Assembly (NCBI GenBank): GCA_031553045.1
Contig: JAVBLZ010000001.1
Coordinates: 186,001 to 250,000, forward strand
Origin: CALXQW01 sp031553045
GTDB lineage: Bacteria; Verrucomicrobiota; Verrucomicrobiia; Opitutales; Intestinicryptomonadaceae
Direction: 5' to 3'
DNA: 64,000 bases
Made by a program: the position numbers and the translations under genes. A model generated the notes under the pieces. That model worked only from the letters and a program-made list of their open reading frames with translations. It searched no databases and was not told the origin of the DNA. This document shows positions 53,855 through 62,212 of the stretch, piece by piece; position 1 is the stretch's first letter, and each line of letters opens with the position of its first letter.

Positions 53855-56062
53855 ATGAAAATATTATCTTTTTGCCCAAAGCATTTTTTTCACCTTGTAA
53901 GCTTCGTACTTATATTTTTTTGCCCTGCATTATTTTCTCAAAATACTGCGATAGAAAATGGCGATATCCTCATTGAAGATTTTGAATCAGGCTACACAAA
54001 TTGGACTCTGGAAGGCGATGCCTTCGGCAAAGAGCCAGCAAGCGGAAAACTTGGCGGACAGCATGAAGTTTCCGGCTTTGAGGGCAAAGGCCTTGTGAAC
54101 TCTTTTCTGAGAGGAGATGCCTCAACGGGCAAGATGACCAGCAAAACTTTCAAGATTGAAAGACGCTATCTTTCCGCAAAAATAGGCGGTGGGAAAGATG
54201 CCGAGCGCCTCTATTTGCAGGTCATTATAGACGGTAAAAAATCCGGCTTTATAAGCGGCTCCAATTCGGAATTTTTAGAATATAAAAGCATAGATTTGGG
54301 AGAAAAAAATCTCGGCAAAAACGCTCATATTGAAATTGTGGACGCCCACACCGGGCCTTGGGGGCACATCAATATTGATGAAATAGTTTTAAGCAACACC
54401 CCAAAGGGCGCAATGCACGCCGTCTTTGAAATTAAGGCGGATAAACGCTATTTGCACTTGCCCGTAACTAACGACAAAAAGGCAAGACCCATATTGATTC
54501 AAGACTCCGCAAATCCTGAATACGTGCTTTTAAACGCAAATATGGAGCTTGATATTTCAGGCGCTCATGACTGGATTTGCGCTCTGGATATTTCAAAACT
54601 TTCAGGAAAAACTCTCAAGCTTACTCTGCCGATTTTTGTAGATGAAAAAACTTCTCTAATAAAAACTTCAGACACCTTTCCGTGGGGCGATTATCCAAAC
54701 GAAGATTTGCGCCCTCAATACCATTTTAGTGCACCTCAAGGCTGGCTCAATGACCCAAATGCGCTAATCTATTTTGACGGGCGCTGGCACATGTATTACC
54801 AGCTAACGGCTTATAGTGTCAACAACGGCAACAAGTACTGGGGTTGGGCAAGCTCCAAAGACCTTTTGAATTGGGAGCACAAACCCATTGCGCTACATCC
54901 AAAATATTATAGTTATCGTGGCGCAAATCAGATATACTCAGGCACGGCAACCGCCGACTTGCATGATAAAAGCGGATTTTTCGGCGGCAAAAAAGGCATA
55001 GTTTACGCCTTCACATATACCGGATTGGGAGATTTTGTTGCATACTCCGCAGACGGCAACAACATTAAAATACTTGAAGAATACCCCATAACAAAGGCGG
55101 CTGGCAGAGACCCGTGCATATTCTATTTTGAAAAAACACAAAGTTGGGTGGCGTTGCGATATGAAGAAATATCTTCCGAAAATAAAAATGAAAACCCTCG
55201 CAGATGCTTTGCATTTTATGTGTCTAAAGACTTGAAGTCTTGGAGGCAAACACAGGTCTTGGATAATTTTTACGAATGCCCCTACATACTGTCAATGGCG
55301 GTGAATGGCGATAAAGATGAAATAAAATACATCATATTCGACGCCCGATGGGAAACGATTGTTGGAGACTTCGACGGTGAAAAATTCACCCAAGATGGCG
55401 GCAGGATTCCACGCACATTTTTTGGCGAAGCCTACGCCGGACAACTATGGCGCAATGCTCCAGACAATAGAGCCATACAGATATCTTGGTTGAGGCAAAA
55501 TTCTCACAAAAAACCAAACTACAAAATGCCTTTCAGCCAAATTATGACACTGCCTTTTGAGCTTGAATTAAAGCGTGAACACAATCGTTATACAATGAAT
55601 GCCCGCCCTGTAAAAGAGATTGAGTCTTTATATAAAAAAGGTGTAAAAAATATTAAAGACCTATCTTTAAATTCCCAAGCAACCCTTCTGGAAAATTTTG
55701 AAACCTGCCCCTCTTATCTAGACTTAAATTTCGATATTTCAAAAGCCTCCGATGTTGGAATTATTCTGGGAGATGTAACAATTATCTATAATAAAAAGAA
55801 CAATTCATACTCAGTAGAGCGCAAAGATTCAGACACGCTTTTATTCAGGCTTTCTAAAAGTACGCCCGCAGAGAAGCTCCGCATAGAGTTGTATATAGAC
55901 AGATCCAGCCTTGAAATCATACACGATAACGGTGCGTCGGTATTAAGCCTCGAAGCCCCCTTTGGCAAAAAAAGGGCGCAAATTTCCGTCTTCGGTGAAA
56001 GCGCTGCATTAAAAGACGCCTCATTCAAAGAGATAACAACATCTTTCAAACAAGATTTTTAA
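53855..56062 (+). CDS. secreted GH32 fructan hydrolase (levanase/inulinase-like)
   Basis: The 735-residue protein has a signal peptide (about 1-29), an N-terminal jelly-roll-like domain (about 35-185, DFESGYTNWTLEGDAFGKEP), and a GH32 five-bladed propeller. The three catalytic signatures are present: WLNDPNA with the nucleophile D300, GRDP at 417-420, and ECPY with the acid-base glutamate E474. A C-terminal beta-sandwich follows. It should release fructose from levan, inulin or sucrose outside the cell, which fits the PfkB kinase at 1202-2062. The N-terminal domain is seen in exo-acting levanases, so exo-levanase is the best guess. Confidence 0.92.
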   Translation: MKILSFCPKHFFHLVSFVLIFFCPALFSQNTAIENGDILIEDFESGYTNWTLEGDAFGKEPASGKLGGQHEVSGFEGKGLVNSFLRGDASTGKMTSKTFKIERRYLSAKIGGGKDAERLYLQVIIDGKKSGFISGSNSEFLEYKSIDLGEKNLGKNAHIEIVDAHTGPWGHINIDEIVLSNTPKGAMHAVFEIKADKRYLHLPVTNDKKARPILIQDSANPEYVLLNANMELDISGAHDWICALDISKLSGKTLKLTLPIFVDEKTSLIKTSDTFPWGDYPNEDLRPQYHFSAPQGWLNDPNALIYFDGRWHMYYQLTAYSVNNGNKYWGWASSKDLLNWEHKPIALHPKYYSYRGANQIYSGTATADLHDKSGFFGGKKGIVYAFTYTGLGDFVAYSADGNNIKILEEYPITKAAGRDPCIFYFEKTQSWVALRYEEISSENKNENPRRCFAFYVSKDLKSWRQTQVLDNFYECPYILSMAVNGDKDEIKYIIFDARWETIVGDFDGEKFTQDGGRIPRTFFGEAYAGQLWRNAPDNRAIQISWLRQNSHKKPNYKMPFSQIMTLPFELELKREHNRYTMNARPVKEIESLYKKGVKNIKDLSLNSQATLLENFETCPSYLDLNFDISKASDVGIILGDVTIIYNKKNNSYSVERKDSDTLLFRLSKSTPAEKLRIELYIDRSSLEIIHDNGASVLSLEAPFGKKRAQISVFGESAALKDASFKEITTSFKQDF

Positions 56063-56084
56063 ACGCTGCAATGCGGCGTAAATT

Positions 56085-57485
56085 TTAAATTATTATTGAG
56101 CCGCCTTTGGCGAGAGTGCTTCTGAGTTCTTGCGGATCCACATCTTTTATGTCGCAATTTTTTTGGAGCGCAAGATAGCTTGCAACCCCCGCAGACTCGC
56201 CGAGCTGATTCATGTTCACCATGACACGCAAGCCGCCAAATGCTATGGGCTCGGCATCGAGCATCCTGCCCGCCAAGACCACATTTTGCGTACCCTGCGG
56301 AATTTGCGCACGAAATGGAATCTGATAGAATGAGGGCGGCGTCTCTTTGCCATAATCCTTCCATTTTTTATTTTCAGAAGGTTTTCCGGGGCACGCATAA
56401 ACCTCTCTGCCGTCCAGATAATAAAATGTAAGGCCGCCCTTTTCTTGGTGGTGAACATCAAATCTATAACTGCCGTTTACAACGGCGTCTGGGTAGCGCA
56501 CGCAATTCATGGCTTCAATATCCGAAACTTTGTGAAGACAGCTTATATGCCTGCTTTCACGCACGCCAATATATGAGGGTAATGCCGTGATAGCAACAGG
56601 GGTGTCGGAATATTTGTTATACATATCAGCAATGCTGCCCACTTGCCTGCGCCCCTCAATTTCAGCCATTGTAAGAGAATCCGCATCGCACATATTTGCG
56701 CCCGTTACACGGGTTGCTGCAAGCATTACCGTATCGGAATTTGGGATGCCCTTGCTCCAACGAAAACCCAAGGGCAGATTATATTCTCGAGAATGTTCTT
56801 TTAATATTGAGCCAGCTTTTCTAGTATCGTAAGCATCCAAATGCGCACAGGTGGTGGGTGGCTGCGGATGTTCGGAAAAATAAGATGGCACGCCCATTCT
56901 ATGGCACAAGTCGCCGTCTCCGGTGGCGTCTATAAAATACTTTGCCCTCACTATGCTGCGCCCGCTTTTATTGTCTATAATAACGCCCACAAGCTTTCCA
57001 TCTTCAAAGTATGGCTCTGAAAAAATCGTGTGTAAAAGCGGTTTAACATTTGATTCAATCACCAAAGCATCCAGCTCTATTTTCAGTTCTTGAGAATTGA
57101 ATGAAAAGCCCGCACTTGCGTTTTTTTCATGCCTTACGCAAGCGTTGCGTTTTTCAAGACGCTGCATAATTTCTTGAGTAATGCCGGCAATGATTTGCTT
57201 TTTATAGTTGGCATCCATAAGCGAGTGCCACACATTTACAAGAGAGCTTGTTGCAACTCCGCCAAAAGCGTTTTGTTTTTCAATTATCATAACTTTTGCG
57301 CCCAGCCTTGCAGCCCTCACCGCAGCAAAAACGCCGGTGCAGCTACCGCCCAAGACGCAAATATCAACCTGCGCACTTGTTTTCAGCGCATTATGATTTG
57401 CCTTTGTTTCAGACGCAAACGCCTTTGTAGATGCGCCCAAAAACGCCATCAAACCCATAAATTTTCTTCTGCCAAAATTTCCCAT
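56085..57485 (-). CDS. Tat-exported FAD-dependent oxidoreductase
   Basis: The 466-residue protein has a twin-arginine signal (GRRKFMGLMAFLGASTKAFA), then the dinucleotide-binding motif CVLGGSCTGVFAAVRAARLG and IIEKQNAFGGVAT. It continues with the second FAD contact VRAKYFIDATGDGDLCHRMG and a C-terminal VVLAGRMLDAEPIAFGGLRV. This is the FAD_oxidored type common in Planctomycetes and Verrucomicrobia, often linked with sugar or glycan breakdown genes. Substrate unknown. It converges on the GH32 gene with 22 bases between them. Confidence 0.85.
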   Translation of the reverse strand: MGNFGRRKFMGLMAFLGASTKAFASETKANHNALKTSAQVDICVLGGSCTGVFAAVRAARLGAKVMIIEKQNAFGGVATSSLVNVWHSLMDANYKKQIIAGITQEIMQRLEKRNACVRHEKNASAGFSFNSQELKIELDALVIESNVKPLLHTIFSEPYFEDGKLVGVIIDNKSGRSIVRAKYFIDATGDGDLCHRMGVPSYFSEHPQPPTTCAHLDAYDTRKAGSILKEHSREYNLPLGFRWSKGIPNSDTVMLAATRVTGANMCDADSLTMAEIEGRRQVGSIADMYNKYSDTPVAITALPSYIGVRESRHISCLHKVSDIEAMNCVRYPDAVVNGSYRFDVHHQEKGGLTFYYLDGREVYACPGKPSENKKWKDYGKETPPSFYQIPFRAQIPQGTQNVVLAGRMLDAEPIAFGGLRVMVNMNQLGESAGVASYLALQKNCDIKDVDPQELRSTLAKGGSIII

Positions 57486-57669
57486 ACAAACCCTTTGCCC
57501 TAGCTAAAAACCTGCATCGAGTCTTTTGCAGAACAAATAAGCTGTCAAGACAAGACTCCCTCTAAAACACATCCCCCAAACAAAGCTTCCGCATAAAAAC
57601 TTATGAATGATTAACAATTATACTAATTTTTTACCAGACCGATTCCTTCTATTATTATTTTTTAGAATT
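57486..57669. other. gene-free spacer
   Basis: I see no coding frame, hairpin terminator or repeat in this stretch. It separates the Tat-exported FAD protein from the GIY-YIG gene and becomes AT-rich toward the latter. Confidence 0.6.
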
Positions 57670-58029
57670 CTACCGTCTCGCCCAAGGTAACGTTTCTTCT
57701 TTTAAAATAGTTTTCTTTTTTTCGTCCAGATTGGAATCCTTAGGACATATTAAAATATAAACTTCAACATCCTTGTCTTTTGCGTGAATCGCTTTTATTT
57801 CCCCTGATACTCTATGGTTGGTTTTTTGCGAAACGGAACCCACTTCGTGCCTCATCATTGCTTTATATAAACTTAGCTCCGTTCTTCCAATATATTTAAC
57901 ATCCGAATCAATCACAAACGCATAAAGAAGATGCGCTTTATCTTTTGAACGTGTGGCATTTTTTGTTGTTACATCCTTAAATTTCCCGAAAAGCTTGAAG
58001 CCTTCATTTATTATTTCATCTATATTCAT
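57670..58029 (-). CDS. GIY-YIG nuclease-like protein
   Basis: The 119-residue protein has the pattern of a GIY-YIG domain: LLYAFVIDSDVKYIGRT near residues 33-50 covers the two short strands, then QKTNHRVSGEIKAI and VEVYILICP. The glutamate-containing helix and a P-W end (KEETLPWARR) resemble the metal-binding end of the domain. GIY-YIG nucleases cut DNA in homing, repair, restriction or phage defence. No methyltransferase or structural partner is intact nearby, but a cysteine-rich coding-like remnant lies 30 bases upstream. The gene is AT-rich. Stand-alone genes of this type are often mobile. Confidence 0.65.
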   Translation of the reverse strand: MNIDEIINEGFKLFGKFKDVTTKNATRSKDKAHLLYAFVIDSDVKYIGRTELSLYKAMMRHEVGSVSQKTNHRVSGEIKAIHAKDKDVEVYILICPKDSNLDEKKKTILKEETLPWARR

Positions 58030-58059
58030 AGTTTTTTATGATTTGGATTATTATTTGTT

Positions 58060-58230
58060 CTACACTGAATTTTGACTTAACTTTATGACTTTTTCATATG
58101 AATGTTTGTTGATATTTAAATTTTTCTTACATTTTTCAAAAATACATTTTTCGTTAATACGACTTCCACAAGTTCCATCACATGGTTTCGCAATATCATC
58201 TGGAAATATGTATAATAATTTAATTATATT
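58060..58230 (-). pseudogene. coding-like fragment with a cysteine-rich stretch, no start codon
   Basis: The minus strand is open from 58230 to a TAG at 58060-58062 and reads FPDDIAKPCDGTCGSRINEK, then CIFEKCKKN, with four cysteines and balanced charged residues, which looks like real protein. No ATG, GTG or TTG start is at its head, and an in-frame stop lies just upstream. It ends 30 bases before the GIY-YIG start on the same strand. I take it as the 3' end of a decayed gene. Confidence 0.4.
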
Positions 58231-58438
58231 TTAGCTTAAAATATTATTTTGCAAATATTTTATATGTATTTTTTCAATTTGAATGGATGGCTAAATAGTT
58301 TAGCGCTACAGCTACCCGCAAAACATTGCCCATTATAAGCACATGTGAGCATAAACCTTCTTATTTTTTTGCTAAAAATTAAAACGCTATGCCATTTTTT
58401 AGGCCGATTTTAAGAATTATGCGGCGGTCTGAAGCAAC
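58231..58438. other. gene-free AT-rich region
   Basis: This stretch has no open frame longer than about 30 codons. It lies between the coding-like remnant and the tRNA terminator and may hold decayed sequence from the same event. Confidence 0.5.
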
Positions 58439-58474
58439 AAAAAGCCCCGCAACCCGCATGGTTGTGAGGCTTTT
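58439..58474 (-). terminator. Rho-independent terminator of the tRNA gene
   Basis: On the minus strand AAAAGCC and CAACC pair with GGTTG and GGCTTTTT, with one unpaired position in the stem. It lies just after the CCA end of the tRNA. Confidence 0.85.
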
Positions 58475-58479
58475 AGGAT

Positions 58480-58555
<76 letters not shown>

Positions 58556-58858
58556 ATAAACAATTTGAAGTGTGGGAAGCTAACACATTAAGCTTCTTAA
58601 TCAAGATAATTTTTTTATTTTTTCTAAATTCAATGAAATACATTTATACTCACAAATTTTAATTCCCTCAAGAAAGATAATCCTTCACCCTAAACCATGA
58701 CATATCAACTATATTTGTGTAACTTTTAGCAAAATTGTGTGTTGAAGTATTTATACAAATTTCTTTTAATATTACACACGCCTTTTGTGGGAAACTGTTC
58801 AAAATTTGATTGACCAATCGCTTTTTAGGTATATAAAAAACAACAAATCTATAAAAAA
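58556..58858. other. upstream region of the first PEP-CTERM gene
   Basis: The region is AT-rich and non-coding. Besides the promoter at 58810-58837 I see no clear regulatory site. Confidence 0.5.
58810..58837 (+). promoter_or_regulatory. probable sigma-70 promoter of the PEP-CTERM gene
   Basis: TTGACC and TATAAA are separated by 16 bases. They lie about 20 bases upstream of the ATG at 58859. No Shine-Dalgarno sequence is present between. Confidence 0.6.
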
Positions 58859-61800
58859 ATGAAAATTATCCCAAAAATCTTCCTATCAGCCGGCGTTCTG
58901 GCACTGCTATACACAAACCTTTTTGCGTTTGATTATTATTGGGTTAGCGACGACTCTAACGGTAGCAACAACCCCTCGGGCACTGAAGGCAAAAATTGGA
59001 CAAAAACCAATGAAAGCGGTGCGGAAAAATATTCAGGCACAATAACATTCACCGACCAAGATAATTTGTATTATGGCAATTATACAAGCGCTCTTAGTAC
59101 GAACTATTACATGTCGGGTTTTTACGTACAAACCCTCAATTTAAACAGCATAACCAATGAAAGAACTGCCGCCGCCTCTGTTGACAGATGGGATTTGTTT
59201 GCCGCATACGCAGGCGCAACAACTTGGAATATAGCCGGCAATATCACCCAAAACTCGGCGATTGCAAATACGCATATACGTAATTCCGGCGGCGCAAAGG
59301 GGAATCTTAATGTTAAAGTCGCAGGCAATGTTGATGTCTTAAAAAGGATTTTGAATTTTGGCGGCGATGCCACAGCTCAATATATAAATAGTTTGGAAGT
59401 TACAGGCAAAACATCCATTACAGGCAATGCCACTTCGGGGCAGCAAGGCACTTTGTATTTCTATGGTTCTACAGCAAGTTTCAACGGGGGTACAGAGCTT
59501 ACCGGCGTAAATGCCATATTGAGCTCTTTTGCAACAAGCTCTACAAACTTCAAAGGCTTAACATCGTTAAGCGGCAGTGGCGCAAGAATAATAATTAATC
59601 CAAATTCTACAGGCACTTCTACGGCGAGTTTTGAATCTGTATCAGTAACAGAGGGCGCATATCTATTGCTGGGCGTAAATATTGCCGACTTCCCCAGAAA
59701 TCCAAATGGCAAAGTTACTTTTAGCGCCACAGATTTAACCTATAACACCCCTGTGATTACAAGCTGGAATACCAAATCTTTTACAGTGAAGGCGGACGAA
59801 ACCGTTGCGGGTTCTACGGGCACATTTTCTTGGTCGAGCGCAAATGCCGGTCAGAACGGCAGGCTACGCTTGCTTACAGACAATATGGAGGTGGATAACC
59901 TTATCGTAGGTCTTTCCACAGATACGGTTGCGTCTTATTTTGAAGTTGCAAGAGGTTCAGACCAATCTCCGGAATTTGCGGGTGTAGGCACGTTAAAATT
60001 CGGTTCAATTACGACAAATGGCGCAAGCCAACTGCGCCTTGGCTATCTGCATGTTGACAACGTGGCAAACCCAAGCCTGAACCCACGCACAAGGTATGCA
60101 AATATCAACATAGGCACACTCGACGCACACGCTACGGCTGTTACGCCGGCCAATGCCATGGAACTTTATGCCGACAACGTAACCATAGACAAACTCACAA
60201 AGCACGACGGCTCCGGCGATATCCTAATAGGCTTTGGCAATAGCACTGAAATTATGTACAGAGACTTGGGCGCTAAAACCATTGTGATAGGCAAAGACGC
60301 TACCTCCGTAAATTCTATTGAAAGCGGCAGCCTTAAGTTGGCAGCCTTAAATTCCCTTACATTTAACGGCAAACTGACAATCGGCACTGCTGCAGGCGGG
60401 AAAACCGCCAACATATACTTGCAATCTCCCGTAAATGCCGACGGCGATTACAACATAGGCACGGTTTATTTTGACACTATTGAAGTTCTCTCCGGAACAG
60501 GCATTACCTCAGATATTCAGAATAAGCTCACTATATCTAAGGGCAGCACCATAACTGCTGCGCCGAATGTAACCATAGACAACATAATATATAACCGTTA
60601 CGCAAATTTATTTCTGGGAGCAGGCAGCGACAGGTTGGGCGATGTTCTTGTAAAGAATCTTACGGTTGCATCAACTGCTGATGGAGATTCAAACGGCATA
60701 GAAATCAATGCCAGAGACACATCCGCTCTTCTAGACCCATCAGCCGCAAACTATTACAGCGCACATATAGAAAACTTCAACCAGTCAGGAACTGTCGTTG
60801 CCAGAGTTTATTTAAGACAAAATTCAAAATTGGACAATGTAACCTTTGCCAGCGCAAATTCCTCAAGCGCAATTTTTGCGACAGGCCATGATCTGCTCGT
60901 AGACAAAATAGACTACTCGAGCAAGGGCACTGTGAGGTTTGGCGGCCCCAGTACGGAAATGGTCAGAAAATTCACAGCCAATACCATTAACTTTAAGTCG
61001 CCATCTTCAGGCGTCTCCGCCCTTTTCACCATTAATGCCACCAACGCCGTACTTAAGGATATCAATATAGACGCTCTTGCAAATTTCTATGTAAACGGCA
61101 AATCCACCATAACAAACATAACGGCACTAGACAACCTTTCCAGCGCCTCAACATTGAGTTACCTTAAATTTTCCGACGATGTAACAATGTCGGGAAAATT
61201 CACAATAGGCAGCGCTACAAAGGCTTCTTACGTCGCAATAACGATGGAAAATAGCAAGAGTTTCACCTCCACAGGCATCCTTGAAATGGGCACAAATTCA
61301 GGTTTTTACCTCAATTACGGCGTTGCTGCGGCAAACACATTAAATTATGCTTTTGCAGGCATTAACGGCGGAAGCGGAGACCAAACCACACGTCTTTTCA
61401 CGGACGGCACAAAAGCCAATCTTACCATCACTTTCAACGGCAGTGGAGAGTACTCATACAACTCCAGAATACATGACTTTGGCGGCGCAATAGGCAAAAC
61501 AGACCCTATGCCCACAAGCGGTATAATATCTCTGGTTAAAAATGGCACGGGCGTGCAAAAACTGCGTGGCCAAAACTACTGGAGGGGCGATACCACAATC
61601 AACAGTGGCGAACTGCATGTCAGAACAAATATTTTAGACAACACAAAGAATTTGGGCTTGGCAAAAGTTCTCTTAAAAGGCGGCAAACTCAGCGCCATTG
61701 GGTCAACTTCTGAAGCGGGTACCCTTGTTGCAACTGAACTTGTCTGGGATGCTTCGGGCAGCATAATTGTAGATATTATAGGTGCTCAGAAAGACTTGAT

Positions 61801-62092
61801 AAGCCTAGGCACACTTACCAAAGGCACAGGCACGGGCTTCACTTTTGAGTTTAATTTGGACAGCGTAATACTTGCGCAGGAATATCAAATTGTGGGCTTT
61901 AATTCTACGGACTTTACCTCCGCCAGCGAATTTCTTGCAGATATAGACAACCCTTTGTATCAGGCATCATTCAGATTTGACAATGCAAGCGGGATTTACG
62001 TAACCTTTGCGGCAATTCCTGAGCCCTCTGCTTATGCGGCGGTTTTAGGCTTAATTGCCCTATTCTTTGCAATACGTCGCAGGCGTAAATAG
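58859..62092 (+). CDS. giant beta-rich surface protein with PEP-CTERM sorting tail
   Basis: The 1077-residue protein has a signal peptide (MKIIPKIFLSAGVLALLYTN), about 1000 residues of serine-, threonine- and asparagine-rich beta-strand repeats like those of autotransporter passenger domains, and a C-terminal PEP-CTERM tail (PEPSAY, hydrophobic helix, RRRRK at about 1054-1077). The tail directs the protein to the exosortase system and the cell surface in Verrucomicrobiota. Parts such as NGTGVQKLRGQNYW and DTTINSGELHV resemble autotransporter-associated beta-strand repeats. It has its own promoter and terminator. A paralogue follows at 62213. Adhesion or a polysaccharide scaffold role is inferred. 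Confidence 0.8.
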   Translation: MKIIPKIFLSAGVLALLYTNLFAFDYYWVSDDSNGSNNPSGTEGKNWTKTNESGAEKYSGTITFTDQDNLYYGNYTSALSTNYYMSGFYVQTLNLNSITNERTAAASVDRWDLFAAYAGATTWNIAGNITQNSAIANTHIRNSGGAKGNLNVKVAGNVDVLKRILNFGGDATAQYINSLEVTGKTSITGNATSGQQGTLYFYGSTASFNGGTELTGVNAILSSFATSSTNFKGLTSLSGSGARIIINPNSTGTSTASFESVSVTEGAYLLLGVNIADFPRNPNGKVTFSATDLTYNTPVITSWNTKSFTVKADETVAGSTGTFSWSSANAGQNGRLRLLTDNMEVDNLIVGLSTDTVASYFEVARGSDQSPEFAGVGTLKFGSITTNGASQLRLGYLHVDNVANPSLNPRTRYANINIGTLDAHATAVTPANAMELYADNVTIDKLTKHDGSGDILIGFGNSTEIMYRDLGAKTIVIGKDATSVNSIESGSLKLAALNSLTFNGKLTIGTAAGGKTANIYLQSPVNADGDYNIGTVYFDTIEVLSGTGITSDIQNKLTISKGSTITAAPNVTIDNIIYNRYANLFLGAGSDRLGDVLVKNLTVASTADGDSNGIEINARDTSALLDPSAANYYSAHIENFNQSGTVVARVYLRQNSKLDNVTFASANSSSAIFATGHDLLVDKIDYSSKGTVRFGGPSTEMVRKFTANTINFKSPSSGVSALFTINATNAVLKDINIDALANFYVNGKSTITNITALDNLSSASTLSYLKFSDDVTMSGKFTIGSATKASYVAITMENSKSFTSTGILEMGTNSGFYLNYGVAAANTLNYAFAGINGGSGDQTTRLFTDGTKANLTITFNGSGEYSYNSRIHDFGGAIGKTDPMPTSGIISLVKNGTGVQKLRGQNYWRGDTTINSGELHVRTNILDNTKNLGLAKVLLKGGKLSAIGSTSEAGTLVATELVWDASGSIIVDIIGAQKDLISLGTLTKGTGTGFTFEFNLDSVILAQEYQIVGFNSTDFTSASEFLADIDNPLYQASFRFDNASGIYVTFAAIPEPSAYAAVLGLIALFFAIRRRRK

Positions 62093-62117
62093 TTAAATTT
62101 ATATCCAGCAAATTCCG

Positions 62118-62149
62118 AGCCTCTTTAATAAAAAAGGGGCTTTTTTATT
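62118..62149 (+). terminator. Rho-independent terminator of the first PEP-CTERM gene
   Basis: AGCCTCTTT and AAAGGGGCT form a 9-base stem with one G-U pair, followed by TTTTTATTTTT. It lies 25 bases after the stop codon. Confidence 0.85.
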
Positions 62150-62150
62150 T

Positions 62151-62179
62151 TTATTGACAACAAGTATTTAGCATATACT
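62151..62179 (+). promoter_or_regulatory. possible promoter of the second surface-protein gene
   Basis: TATACT at 62174-62179 is a good minus-10 box. TTGACA at 62154-62159 is only 14 bases before it; TTATTG at 62151-62156 gives 17. Either could be the minus-35 box. Confidence 0.45.
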
Positions 62180-62212
62180 TTCCAAGACACAAAAATTAAC
62201 CCTATCGTTCCC

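Noticed and set aside
58270..58362. Short minus-strand frame of about 30 codons with cysteines in the AT-rich region near the tRNA
   Set aside because: It is too short, has no ribosome site and shows no similarity to the neighbouring remnant. Chance is sufficient.
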